A program made the position numbers and the translations under genes. DNA of 64,000 bases from assembly GCA_964545315.1 (NCBI GenBank), contig CAZJGI010000004.1, positions 1 through 64,000 of the forward strand, written 5' to 3'. Positions 17,443 through 26,195 of the stretch are shown in pieces (the first letter of the stretch is position 1; every line of letters starts with the position of its first letter). The stretch is from JAAYJR01 sp964545315. Lineage in GTDB: Bacteria > Bacteroidota > Bacteroidia > Bacteroidales > Prolixibacteraceae. The notes under the pieces were generated by a model, which worked only from the letters and a program-made list of their open reading frames with translations, was not told the origin of the DNA and made no database searches.

Positions 17443-18777
17443 ATGAGGATGTTTTATAAATTTTTACTGGAGAATATCAGGGAATTGGAAGGGCTTTCAG
17501 GTATTTCCAAACCATTGGCTTTATTGGCAATGCTTTTTTTAATATTTTTTATTGCCTGGGCAGGCCATTATCTGGCCAGAAAAATTCTCATAAGTGTTGT
17601 GACTAAAATTTCAAGACGCACCCGAACTACATGGGATGATATTCTGGTAAAAAGGAAAGTTTTCAGATATATTGCACATTTTATACCTGCATTTATAATT
17701 TATTACACTGCCGATTTTGCATCACCGTCTATTACACAGGAGCTGGCGCAACTGAGTGAATCAGCAATTTCAATGCTTTCGGCTGATTATTATCTTTATC
17801 TGGAAGGATTCCTTCGAAAATTGGCTCAGATATATTTTATCTTCATTGTAATTTTTCTTTTTAATTCCCTTCTTAATGCGGGCCTTGATATATACAATAC
17901 CACTGAGTATGCTGTACACAGGCCAATAAAGGGGTATATTCAGCTTCTAAAGATTCTTGTATTCTTCCTTTCAGGGATACTGATAATTGCGTTATTGCTG
18001 GATAAGGATCCGACTGTGTTGCTTGCCGGATTAGGAGCCATGGGAGCAGTTATGCTGCTGGTTTTTAAAGACTCTATACTGGGTTTTGTGGCTTCCATAC
18101 AATTATCAGGTAATAACATGGTTAAAATCGGTGACTGGATAGAGATGAAGAGCAGGGGGGCTGATGGCACTGTTATTGACATTACTTTAAATACTGTAAA
18201 GGTTCAAAATTGGGACAGGACAATTTCAACTATTCCCACCTATTCAATGGTGGCTGAGTCGTTCATTAACTGGAAGGGTATGGAGGAATCGGGTGGAAGA
18301 AGGATTAAAAGAGCAGTTAATATTGATATGACAAGCATAAAATTATGTGATTCAGAATTATTAAACCGTCTTCAGAAATTTTTAATTATCAAGGAATATA
18401 TCATTGAGAAGGAAAAGGAGATTACCGAATACAATCAAAAAAATAACATTTCGGATGAAGACGTCGTAAGTGGCCGCAGACAAACAAACATAGGAATTTT
18501 TAGAAAATACCTGGAAGTATATCTCCGTCAACATCCTATGATCAACAATGACATGACTTTTTTGGTCAGACACCTTCAACCGTCTGAAAAAGGCTTGCCT
18601 GTTGAGATATATGTCTTCTGTAAGGATAAATCATGGGCGCGCTATGAATCAATCCAGGCAGATATCTTTGATCATATCCTGGCAGTTATTCCTGAGTTTG
18701 ATCTTAGAGTATTTCAGGAACCCACCGGAACTGATTTTTCAAAGGTTTTCTCGAAGGCAGGAATTAATTTGGAGTAA
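17443..18777 (+). CDS. MscS-family mechanosensitive ion channel (YbdG-like)
   Basis: A 444-residue membrane protein with about five hydrophobic helices in the first 220 residues. The MscS core begins with the pore-lining helix LLAGLGAMGAVMLLVFKDSILGF (about residues 189-211) and continues into the beta domain (GNNMVKIGDWIEM, DGTVIDITLNTVKVQNWD, IPTYSMVAESFINW). The charged insert and the C-terminal VFCKDKSWARYE and FDLRVFQEPTG segments match the longer YbdG/miniconductance subfamily. It should open on membrane tension to release solutes in osmotic downshock. It is divergent from the M64 peptidase gene. Confidence 0.92.
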   Translation: MRMFYKFLLENIRELEGLSGISKPLALLAMLFLIFFIAWAGHYLARKILISVVTKISRRTRTTWDDILVKRKVFRYIAHFIPAFIIYYTADFASPSITQELAQLSESAISMLSADYYLYLEGFLRKLAQIYFIFIVIFLFNSLLNAGLDIYNTTEYAVHRPIKGYIQLLKILVFFLSGILIIALLLDKDPTVLLAGLGAMGAVMLLVFKDSILGFVASIQLSGNNMVKIGDWIEMKSRGADGTVIDITLNTVKVQNWDRTISTIPTYSMVAESFINWKGMEESGGRRIKRAVNIDMTSIKLCDSELLNRLQKFLIIKEYIIEKEKEITEYNQKNNISDEDVVSGRRQTNIGIFRKYLEVYLRQHPMINNDMTFLVRHLQPSEKGLPVEIYVFCKDKSWARYESIQADIFDHILAVIPEFDLRVFQEPTGTDFSKVFSKAGINLE

Positions 18778-18909
18778 TAACGTAGAAAGGAGATATTAAT
18801 AATTCTGATTTAGTTAAAACTATTGTGGCACATTGAATTAGTATCTCTGTGTAAAATGAATAAATATAATATTATTAAGTATTTATGGTTTTCACTTATA
18901 ATTTTTCTA

Positions 18910-18917
18910 TACATTTG
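18910..18917 (+). promoter_or_regulatory. Predicted Bacteroidetes -7 box of the tandem Lrp genes
   Basis: TACATTTG matches TAnnTTTG and ends 35 bases upstream of the first Lrp start. Its position in an AT-rich 175-base spacer fits a promoter for both regulator genes. Confidence 0.5.
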
Positions 18918-18952
18918 CTCAATAATATGGTGTTAAAAATAATAGTTGAAAT

Positions 18953-19435
18953 ATGGATAATTCTGAATATACTGAGCAAATTCCTGAAATAGATGAGTTA
19001 GATGAAAAAATTCTCAGATTAATTACCCGGAATGCGAGAATACCATTTCTTGAAGTTGCCAGGGAGTGTGGTGTTTCGGGTGCTGCCATACATCAGAGAG
19101 TTCAAAGGTTGTTAAATACAGGTATTGTCTCGGGAAGTGAATTCATTGTCAATCCTGAAAAAATAGGTTATAATACCTGTGCATACATTGGGATACATCT
19201 TGAAAAAGCCAGGTATCACAGACAGGTAGTTAAAGCTTTACGTGAAATACCGGAAATTGTGGAATGCCATTATACTACCGGGCAGTATGCTATTTTCATT
19301 AAAATACAAACTAAAACCAATAAACATCTTAAGAGATTAATTGACAATGAACTGCAAATGATTGACGGTGTATTGAGAACAGAGACTTTCATGTCGCTTG
19401 AGATGGATTTTAAAAGGCAAGTACCAATAAAATAA
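18953..19435 (+). CDS. Lrp/AsnC-family transcriptional regulator, copy 1
   Basis: A 160-residue regulator with an N-terminal winged helix-turn-helix (DEKILRLITRNARIPFLEVA and the recognition helix AAIHQRVQRLL, about residues 17-60) and a C-terminal RAM ligand-binding domain (about 75-155) with the usual PEIVECHYTTGQYAIFIKI strand and a final beta strand. Lrp/AsnC proteins form dimers and octamers and respond to amino acids or related small molecules. The next gene is a close paralogue in the same direction after a 29-base gap, so the two may form mixed oligomers. The target genes are unknown. Confidence 0.93.
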   Translation: MDNSEYTEQIPEIDELDEKILRLITRNARIPFLEVARECGVSGAAIHQRVQRLLNTGIVSGSEFIVNPEKIGYNTCAYIGIHLEKARYHRQVVKALREIPEIVECHYTTGQYAIFIKIQTKTNKHLKRLIDNELQMIDGVLRTETFMSLEMDFKRQVPIK

Positions 19436-19464
19436 TATTTAATACAAAAGACTGAAAAAGAGAG

Positions 19465-19932
19465 ATGACTGTGAAGAACCATTTGGATGATATTGATTTA
19501 AAAATCCTTGATATTATCACACAAAATGCCCGGATTCCTTTTAAAGATGTTGCAGATAAGGTTGGAATATCGAGAGCTGCCGTTCATCAGAGGGTAAACA
19601 GGATGATTGATGATGAAATAATCACCGGCTCCGGTTATAATATTGATCCTAAAAAAGTAGATTACGGTACCTGCAGCTATATGGGAATCTTTCTGGAAAA
19701 GGGAAGCCTTTACTCAGAGGTTGTAGAGAAATTAGAACTTATACCTGAAATTGTTGAGTGTCATTATACTACAGGCCAATATGCCATTTTTATAAAAGTT
19801 TACGCCAGGGATAATGAGCATTTAAAGAGCATCCTGAGCGGAAATATCCAGAAGATTAACGGTATAGCAAGTACAGAGACATTTATTTCACTGGAGGAGT
19901 CTTTTAAGCGGACAATTCCGGTACATCCTTAA
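19465..19932 (+). CDS. Lrp/AsnC-family transcriptional regulator, copy 2
   Basis: A 155-residue paralogue of the preceding gene, with the same two-domain layout: helix-turn-helix (DLKILDIITQNARIPFKDVA, AAVHQRVNRMI) and RAM domain (PEIVECHYTTGQYAIFIKVY). By eye about half of the positions are identical. The ligand-domain strand is almost unchanged, whereas the recognition-helix flanks and the 100-120 region differ, so DNA or ligand specificity may have diverged. It probably shares a transcript with copy 1. Confidence 0.93.
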   Translation: MTVKNHLDDIDLKILDIITQNARIPFKDVADKVGISRAAVHQRVNRMIDDEIITGSGYNIDPKKVDYGTCSYMGIFLEKGSLYSEVVEKLELIPEIVECHYTTGQYAIFIKVYARDNEHLKSILSGNIQKINGIASTETFISLEESFKRTIPVHP

Positions 19933-19969
19933 TAGGGCCGGAACAAACTTGCTATTCCAAAGGCAACTG

Positions 19970-20722
19970 TTATTTCTGATAAGTAGTATTATTTCTTTGT
20001 CTTACCGCTTCATATATAATCAGGGCAGCAGCAACAGAAACATTAAGAGAATCTATTTTGCCATAAAGAGGAATTCTGATCTGATTATCAATCATTTCCA
20101 AAAGAGAAGGGGATATTCCCTGATCTTCAGAACCCATTACTATGCATAGGGGTGAATCCATGGTTTCAGCAGTATAGATTTTTTCAGCTTTCTCCGATGC
20201 TGCGATTATTTTAATTCCTGAATTTTTCAGAAACCGTATTGTTTTTCTCAGGTCAGATGATTTGCATACCGGGATATAATTAAGAGCTCCGGCGGATGTT
20301 TTTACAGCGTCTGCCCCAATTCTTGCCATCCCTTTTTCGGGAATGATAATTGCATTAACACCTCCGCATTCAGCTGTTCGCGCAATTGCTCCCAGGTTTC
20401 TAACATCAGTAATATGATCAAGAAGAAGAATCATTGGATTTACAGCGGCCTCAAACAAACCGGGAAGTAATGTCTCAATATCAGCATAATCGATGGGGGA
20501 GAGGAAAGCCAGTACACCCTGGTGATTTTTGCGTGTCACCCGGTTGATCTTTTCTACAGGTACAAACTGAAAAGGTATATTATTCTCTTTTATTAATGGA
20601 AAAAGAATATTAAACAATGGATTTTCAATCTCTTTTCTCAAAATAACCTTTTCTATTGTCCTGCCATTTTTAATGGCTTCAATTACTGCTCTCGTTCCAA
20701 AAATATAATCTTCTTTGTTCAC
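19970..20722 (-). CDS. rlmB: 23S rRNA 2'-O-methyltransferase RlmB (TrmH/SpoU family)
   Basis: A 250-residue enzyme that starts with GTG. The N-terminal substrate-binding domain (IFGTRAVIEAIKNGR, KNHQGVLAF) is followed by the SPOUT knot with the three TrmH motifs: NLGAIARTAECGG (about residues 107-119), VMGSEDQGISPSLL (about 195-208) and IPLYGKIDSLNVSVAAALI (about 217-235). It would methylate the ribose of a guanosine in 23S rRNA (Gm2251 in E. coli). The start shares one base with the stop of the upstream ABC-F gene (TAGTG), so translation is coupled. Confidence 0.93.
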   Translation of the reverse strand: MNKEDYIFGTRAVIEAIKNGRTIEKVILRKEIENPLFNILFPLIKENNIPFQFVPVEKINRVTRKNHQGVLAFLSPIDYADIETLLPGLFEAAVNPMILLLDHITDVRNLGAIARTAECGGVNAIIIPEKGMARIGADAVKTSAGALNYIPVCKSSDLRKTIRFLKNSGIKIIAASEKAEKIYTAETMDSPLCIVMGSEDQGISPSLLEMIDNQIRIPLYGKIDSLNVSVAAALIIYEAVRQRNNTTYQK

Positions 20723-22674
20723 TACCAGTTTTTTTTAGATTTCCATTTTTCCAACTCATTATGTAACTCCTCCCAGGCAATAATATTAATATTCAATTGC
20801 TCATGTAAATTATCATATGATTCAAATATTGATGTACTGCTGTGTACCTCAGGAAGGGATAATTTATGGTTCACTTCAGATAATTCTTTTTCAAGTTTTG
20901 TGATATTTTCTTCTGTATCAGCTATTTTTTTTTCAAGCCGGGATATATTTCTGTTAATTTCTTTTCGCTCTTCGAAATCCTTTTGCAGAGTTTCATTTCG
21001 TGGTTTTTCCCTTGAAATCTTATTGCTGCCGGATTGGATCAGTGCTTTTTCATAATCCTGCATGGACTCATGGTTTTTATTTCTCAGAAAGTCATAGATA
21101 CCACCCAAATGTTGCTTTACCGATGTATTTTTAAATTCATAGACACAATTTACTATCCCGTCCAGAAATTCCCTGTCGTGAGACACTATGATCAGCGTAC
21201 CTTTAAAATGTATCAGGGCCTCTTTAAGGATTTCTTTTGACTGTATGTCGAAATGATTTGTCGGTTCATCAAGAACCAGCAGGTTAACAGGGTTTAGCAT
21301 TAATTTTATCATTGACAATCTTGACTTTTCCCCACCGCTGAGCACTTTGACTTTTTTATCAACATCTTCCCCCGAAAAAAGAAAAGCCCCCAGGATATCC
21401 CTTATTTTTGTTCTGATCTCCCCTACAGCTACTTCATCGATAGTTTCCAACACAGTGAGGTCATTATTTAAAAGGTCTGCCTGGTTTTGGGCAAAATATC
21501 CGATTTTGACATTATGGCCTGTTTTCAGGTGTCCTTCATGTTGTAACTGTTGCAGTATTATTTTCACAAGAGTTGTTTTTCCTTCCCCGTTTTTTCCGAC
21601 GAAGGCTATTTTATCAGCCCTTTCAACAGTAAGGTTAATCCCGTTTAATACCAGGAGGCTGCCATATTTTTTTGTAATATTTTTGGCCTCAACCACTACT
21701 TTGCCTGATTGAGGAACCGGAGGAAAGTGGATTTTTAGCTCTGATGTGTCTGTTTCCTCAACCTCAATCCTTTCCAGTTTCTCAAGATGTTTTATTCGTG
21801 ATTGTACCTGTATGGCTTTTGTTGCCTTATAGCGGAACCTTTCGATAAATTTTTCAGCATCTTCAATCATTTTTTGCTGGTTTCGGAAAGCTGCCAGTTG
21901 AATATCCCTTTGTTCCTTTTTCCATTTTATGAAATCGGAATAGTTCATCTTCTGATCACTGATCTTTCCCAGTGAAATTTCCATTATTCTGTTACAAACA
22001 GCATCAAGAAATGCCTTGTCGTGTGACACAAGCATTACAGCTCCTTTATAACCTGATAAGAAATTTTCCAGCCATTGTATTGATTCAATATCAAGGTGAT
22101 TGGTAGGCTCATCAAGTAAAAGTATATCAGGCTTTTTAAGTAACAATTTGGCTAATTCAATTCTCATCCTCCAACCACCGCTGAATTCTGATGTGGGTCT
22201 CTCGAAATCGCTTCTTTCAAATCCTAATCCAAGCAAGGTTTGTTCAATTTTTGCATGAAATGTGTCACCACCCAAAATAGAATAACGCTCATTCATCTCA
22301 TTCAACTTATCCAACTTCTTAAGGTAACTGTCAGAATGAAAGTCAGTGATTAAAGTTAATTCGTTATTCAGAAATGAAATGTTTTTTTTCAAATCCAGAA
22401 GTTCAGTAAAGGCCAGCATTGTTTCCCCGATAAGAGTATGCGAGTCTTTTACTTCAACCTGCTGGGGAAGATAGCCTAAAGTTATGTCTTTCTGTTTAAC
22501 TATCTCTCCGGATGAAGGCTCAGAGATACCTGCCAAAAGTTTTAATAATGTCGTTTTGCCTGCCCCGTTCTTACCCGTTAAGCCTATGCGATCACCCTGG
22601 GTGATGATAAAATTAACACTCTTTATAAGATCAAAGCCTCCAAAGCTGACATTTATTTTATTCGCTGAAATCAT
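20722..22674 (-). CDS. ABC-F family ATPase (Uup/YheS-type ribosome-associated factor)
   Basis: A 650-residue soluble protein with two ATP-binding cassettes and no membrane segments. The first has GKNGAGKTT and FSGGWRMRIELAKLLL with LLLDEPTNHLD; the second has GKNGEGKTT, LSGGEKSRLSM and LVLDEPTNHFD. The linker between them (about residues 235-300) is charged, as in ABC-F proteins that reach into the ribosomal E site, and the C-terminal 120 residues are a predicted coiled coil as in Uup. ABC-F proteins act on translation or ribosome assembly, and some give antibiotic resistance. Coupling to rlmB fits a ribosome role. Confidence 0.92.
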   Translation of the reverse strand: MISANKINVSFGGFDLIKSVNFIITQGDRIGLTGKNGAGKTTLLKLLAGISEPSSGEIVKQKDITLGYLPQQVEVKDSHTLIGETMLAFTELLDLKKNISFLNNELTLITDFHSDSYLKKLDKLNEMNERYSILGGDTFHAKIEQTLLGLGFERSDFERPTSEFSGGWRMRIELAKLLLKKPDILLLDEPTNHLDIESIQWLENFLSGYKGAVMLVSHDKAFLDAVCNRIMEISLGKISDQKMNYSDFIKWKKEQRDIQLAAFRNQQKMIEDAEKFIERFRYKATKAIQVQSRIKHLEKLERIEVEETDTSELKIHFPPVPQSGKVVVEAKNITKKYGSLLVLNGINLTVERADKIAFVGKNGEGKTTLVKIILQQLQHEGHLKTGHNVKIGYFAQNQADLLNNDLTVLETIDEVAVGEIRTKIRDILGAFLFSGEDVDKKVKVLSGGEKSRLSMIKLMLNPVNLLVLDEPTNHFDIQSKEILKEALIHFKGTLIIVSHDREFLDGIVNCVYEFKNTSVKQHLGGIYDFLRNKNHESMQDYEKALIQSGSNKISREKPRNETLQKDFEERKEINRNISRLEKKIADTEENITKLEKELSEVNHKLSLPEVHSSTSIFESYDNLHEQLNINIIAWEELHNELEKWKSKKNW

Positions 22675-22750
22675 AGATATTTTTTCAATGCCGCCAAAGA
22701 TAATGATAAAGAAAGTTTCATCAAATGATGGGATGATTATTAAAAGAAGA

Positions 22751-22844
22751 AAGGGGAAAGCTATGGACGCTTTTGAAGATGATTGATGATTTACAAACCC
22801 CTAAACACAAAACCAATCATAAATACAGAAGATGCTTTCCCCTT
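22751..22844. repeat. Nested inverted repeat
   Basis: AAGGGGAAAGC at 22751-22761 pairs exactly with GCTTTCCCCTT at 22834-22844. Inside, ATGATTG at 22779-22785 pairs with CAATCAT at 22814-22820. The right arm is followed by an AT-rich run. The nesting suggests an RNA fold or the remnant of a small mobile element; no target-site duplication could be identified. Confidence 0.55.
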
Positions 22845-22965
22845 AATAATTTTATTTTTGAAAATAAAACCAACCATTAAATCATATCAAATGTAACCAG
22901 AATTTTTTTTTAAAAGAAAAGTAATAGATATTAAAATTCGATTTTCTGTTGAATATGTTTCGTTT

Positions 22966-23000
22966 TTCCCAAATTGGGAATTATGGTATCTTATTGGGAA
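22966..23000. promoter_or_regulatory. Operator-like palindrome with a third half-site upstream of rlmD
   Basis: TTCCCAA (22966-22972) and TTGGGAA (22974-22980) form a perfect palindrome around one base. A further TTGGGAA lies at 22994-23000, exactly 20 bases (two helical turns) after the second arm. The cluster ends 18 bases ahead of the first of two TATATTTG boxes. This is the expected layout for a dimeric repressor or activator site. Confidence 0.5.
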
Positions 23001-23018
23001 ATTGTTTTTGGGGCTAAA

Positions 23019-23050
23019 TATATTTGTATTCCGCATAAAGACTATATTTG
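23019..23050 (+). promoter_or_regulatory. Tandem Bacteroidetes -7 boxes of rlmD
   Basis: Two exact TATATTTG boxes lie at 23019-23026 and 23043-23050, 24 bases apart. The second ends only eight bases before the ATG at 23059, so a transcript from it would have almost no leader. The TTTG of the first box lies 16 bases ahead of the second and could serve as a short-spaced -33 element. Confidence 0.55.
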
Positions 23051-23058
23051 CAGAAAAA

Positions 23059-24468
23059 ATGGCAGGGAAAAGAAAAAAACCATACTACGAAAGGGTAAAG
23101 ATCGAAGATATCGGGTCTGAAGGGAAGGCTTTGGTAAAAATTGACGACATTGTAGTGTTTATAAGACAGGGTGTTCCCGGTGATGTGGTTGATCTGCAGG
23201 TTATAAAAAGAAGGAAAAATTATCAGGAGGCTATAATTACAAAAGTTCATGAGTTTTCAGATGAGCGGGTAACTCCTTTTTGTAAACATTTTGAGAATTG
23301 CGGAGGGTGTACCTGGCAATGTCTTCCTTATGAAAAGCAGTTGTTTTACAAGGAAAAGCAGGTTAATGATCAGTTAACAAGAATAGGAAAGGTCAAATTG
23401 CCGGAGATTTTACCTGTAATCGCTTCAGGTAAAAATGTTTTTTACAGGAATAAACTGGAATTCACTTTTTCAAACAGACGGTGGCTTACAAAAGATGAGA
23501 TTGAATCAGGAGAAGTAATTGACAATTCTGATTCTCTTGGATTTCATGCAAAAGGAATGTTTGATAAAATTATTAATATTGAAGAGTGCTGGCTTCAGGC
23601 AGAACCTTCAAATGAGATTCGTAATTTTATTTACAGGTACGCTGTTAATAATGGATTAATTTTTTTTGATATACGTAATAAGAGTGGTTTTCTCAGGAAT
23701 CTTTTGATCAGGACCTCTTCACTTGGTGAGACTATGGTCGTTATATCATTTTTTCATGAAGACAGCATTGTTGCAGGTGAGATGCTAAATGCTGTGAAAA
23801 ATCAATTCCCTGCCCTGACATCCCTGATGTACGTGATTAATTCAAAAGGCAATGATACTATTACGGACCTTCCAATCCGGCTTTTTTATGGACGGGATCA
23901 TATCATTGAGGAGATGGAGGGACTAAAATTTAAAATTGGGCCAAAAAGTTTTTTCCAGACTAATTCAGGCCAGGCATATAATCTTTATAAAGTTGTTAGG
24001 GATTTTGCCGGTTTAACCGGCGTTGAGACTGTATATGACCTCTATACCGGTACAGGAACAATCTCATTATTCATTGCAGGATTGACAAAAAAATCTATCG
24101 GAATTGAATACGTACCGGCCGCTGTTAGTGATGCTGTTGAAAATGCCTCACTCAATAATATTAATAATGTATCCTTTTTTACAGGTGATATTAAAGAAGT
24201 ATTAAATCAGGATTTTATCAGTGAGCAGGGTGCCCCTGATATCATCATTACCGATCCTCCACGTGCCGGTATGCATAAAGATGTCATAGAATGCATACTC
24301 AGTATTTTACCGGGAAAAATTGTGTATGTAAGCTGCAATCCCGGTACCCAGGCACGTGATATTAATTTGTTGAGCAACTCCTATAAAGTGGTAAAAGTTC
24401 AACCTGTAGATATGTTTCCTCATACTCAGCACGTTGAGAACGTGGTATTACTTGAAAGAATCATATAA
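23059..24468 (+). CDS. rlmD: 23S rRNA (uracil-C5)-methyltransferase, RlmD/RumA family
   Basis: The ATG at 23059 fits the family start (the longer frame begins at a TTG). The 469-residue protein has an N-terminal TRAM-like domain (VKIEDIGSEGKALVKIDDIV), an iron-sulfur cluster motif (CKHFENCGGCTWQ, about residues 74-86), and a methyltransferase core with FFQTNSGQA, DLYTGTGTISLF, TDPPRAGMHKD and VSCNPGTQARD, the last holding the catalytic cysteine. It should methylate uridine 1939 of 23S rRNA (E. coli numbering) or a related site. RlmCD and TrmA-like relatives share these motifs, so the exact target is inferred. Confidence 0.93.
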   Translation: MAGKRKKPYYERVKIEDIGSEGKALVKIDDIVVFIRQGVPGDVVDLQVIKRRKNYQEAIITKVHEFSDERVTPFCKHFENCGGCTWQCLPYEKQLFYKEKQVNDQLTRIGKVKLPEILPVIASGKNVFYRNKLEFTFSNRRWLTKDEIESGEVIDNSDSLGFHAKGMFDKIINIEECWLQAEPSNEIRNFIYRYAVNNGLIFFDIRNKSGFLRNLLIRTSSLGETMVVISFFHEDSIVAGEMLNAVKNQFPALTSLMYVINSKGNDTITDLPIRLFYGRDHIIEEMEGLKFKIGPKSFFQTNSGQAYNLYKVVRDFAGLTGVETVYDLYTGTGTISLFIAGLTKKSIGIEYVPAAVSDAVENASLNNINNVSFFTGDIKEVLNQDFISEQGAPDIIITDPPRAGMHKDVIECILSILPGKIVYVSCNPGTQARDINLLSNSYKVVKVQPVDMFPHTQHVENVVLLERII

Positions 24469-24616
24469 CAAACATTCTTTATCCATTCTAAAGTTATATG
24501 TTCAAATGTTAGTTCATCTCTTTATTCAGGGTGATCAATAAAGATGACTGAATAATTTTTATTATCGTAATAAATGTCTTAACTTGTTGAATATTTTAAC
24601 CATAATTTCGGGAAAG

Positions 24617-26158
24617 ATGAAAAGGACATTATTTATTGTATTTGGATTAATATCATTTTGTTTATACGGCCAAAATGATTATTTCCTTAATAATGCAGCC
24701 ATTAAGGTTGAAAAAACAAACATTAACAGCACTGCAAGTGATTTCGGGCCCTCATTTACCGGAAATGAACTTTGGTTTTCAGCCTTTACAGACGAGGAAA
24801 TAAGAATGATCAGCCAGGGAAAGACTAAAGAGGTTTTTTATAATCTCTATTCTGTTCCTGTTGATGCTGAAGGGAATATTCGTGGTGATAAAGCTATCAG
24901 GCTTGAAGATATCAGTGCCGGTTATCATGCCGGGCCTGTTTCTTTCTGTGAAAAGACAGAAGAGCTTTTTGTTACATTAAGTAATTTTGAGAATCCTGAC
25001 ATTCAAAGGGTAGTTTTCCGAAAGGCCACCATTCCCTTAAAGATCATTATATTAAGGAGATCGGGTACTGGATGGACAGAAGCGGGCGAAATGCCTTTCA
25101 ACAGTTCTTCATATTCAGCCGGCCACCCTGCAATATCTGTTACCGGTGATACTCTGATTTTTGCTTCTGATATCCGGGGCAGGGGTAAAGGGGGTACCGA
25201 CCTTTATATGACGATTCGAAAAAACGGACAGTGGGGAGATATGATCAACCTCGGGGAAAATATTAATTCAGGCGAAGATGAAATGTTCCCTTTCCTGTAT
25301 AAGGGCAAAATATTGTTATTTGCTTCAAATGGGAAGCCTGAAGGTAACGGTGGACTTGATATTTATTATTCTGTTATTTCAGCGTCAGGATTTGGTGCTC
25401 CAAAAAATCTTAAGGCAGTTAATTCTGCTGCTGATGATTTCGGATTGATAATTAACAATAATGAGTCTGTTGGATATTTTGTATCCAAAAGAGAAGGTGG
25501 GACAGGTGATGATGATATATATAAAATCCTTATTGAGGGAAATTATGAGTTGGAATTGCTGGTACGTGACAAAAAGACAGGAAGCCCGGTTTCCAATGTC
25601 AGGGTCAACTTCAGTGATAATATGACCAGGTTGACAGACAACAGTGGAATTATCAGCCGGGATTTGGCAAAATCTGCGGATTACACTGCAACATCAGTTG
25701 TTGAAGGATACATGAATGAATCGGTATCATTTACGACCAAGGGTAAACCGTTTGGCTTATTAAAGGAGATCATTGAGATCGAGAGAGTCCAGGTCGGTCA
25801 GAAATTTGAATTAAAAAATATTTATTACGAATTTGATAAGTGGGATATTCTTCCTTCATCGGAAACAGAACTAGATAAACTGGTAAAAGTACTTAAAGAT
25901 AATCCATCCTGGAAAGTTGAACTTGGTTCGCATACTGATTGCAGGGGAACAGACAGTTATAATGAGAAACTCAGTCAGAAAAGGTCTGATTCCGCAGTAG
26001 AATATATTGTCTCTAAAGGAATTCAGAGAAGCAGGATTACCGCAAAAGGTTATGGTGAATATCAATTGGTAAATCACTGCAAAGACGGCGTTGAATGCAC
26101 GGAGGAACAACATCAGCAAAACAGAAGGACAGAGTTTACTATTTTGGGAATGGAGTGA
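24617..26158 (+). CDS. OmpA-family protein with PD40 repeats and a carboxypeptidase-regulatory-like domain
   Basis: The ATG at 24617 opens a signal peptide (RTLFIVFGLISFCLYGQ). Residues about 35-310 contain PD40/WD40-like repeats (FASDIRGRGKGGTDLYM, LLFASNGKPEGNGGLDIYY, DDFGLIINNNESVGYFVS). Residues about 315-385 form a carboxypeptidase-regulatory-like domain, and about 400-510 form an OmpA C-terminal peptidoglycan-binding domain (YYEFDKWDILPSSETELDKL, LGSHTDCRGTDSYNEKLSQKR, RRTEF). This order resembles PorE of the type IX secretion system, but the N-terminal TPR of PorE is not evident. It should sit in the periplasm or outer membrane, anchored to peptidoglycan. Confidence 0.88.
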   Translation: MKRTLFIVFGLISFCLYGQNDYFLNNAAIKVEKTNINSTASDFGPSFTGNELWFSAFTDEEIRMISQGKTKEVFYNLYSVPVDAEGNIRGDKAIRLEDISAGYHAGPVSFCEKTEELFVTLSNFENPDIQRVVFRKATIPLKIIILRRSGTGWTEAGEMPFNSSSYSAGHPAISVTGDTLIFASDIRGRGKGGTDLYMTIRKNGQWGDMINLGENINSGEDEMFPFLYKGKILLFASNGKPEGNGGLDIYYSVISASGFGAPKNLKAVNSAADDFGLIINNNESVGYFVSKREGGTGDDDIYKILIEGNYELELLVRDKKTGSPVSNVRVNFSDNMTRLTDNSGIISRDLAKSADYTATSVVEGYMNESVSFTTKGKPFGLLKEIIEIERVQVGQKFELKNIYYEFDKWDILPSSETELDKLVKVLKDNPSWKVELGSHTDCRGTDSYNEKLSQKRSDSAVEYIVSKGIQRSRITAKGYGEYQLVNHCKDGVECTEEQHQQNRRTEFTILGME

Positions 26159-26195
26159 TTTTTTAAATAAATTTATTGAAGTCAGAAGCCTGATA

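Larger units (their letters stand above)
22675..23058. other. Structured spacer between the ABC-F gene and rlmD
   Basis: A 384-base spacer between divergent genes. It holds a long nested inverted repeat (22751-22844), an operator-like palindrome with an extra half-site (22966-23000) and two tandem TATATTTG boxes (23019-23026 and 23043-23050). A short plus-strand frame that overlaps the ABC-F gene runs into this spacer and ends near 22786; it looks like a shadow. No RNA gene was recognised. Confidence 0.6.

Noticed and set aside
22484..22786. 100-residue plus-strand frame that extends into the rlmD spacer
   Set aside because: Most of it is antisense to the ABC-F gene and the remaining codons are basic, low-complexity and without a ribosome site.
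22751..22844. Inverted repeat as insertion-sequence ends
   Set aside because: The interior is far too short for a transposase and no target duplication is visible; kept only as a repeat of unknown nature.
24469..24616. tRNA-like T-loop string in the spacer after rlmD
   Set aside because: No cloverleaf could be built around it; no acceptor or anticodon stems.
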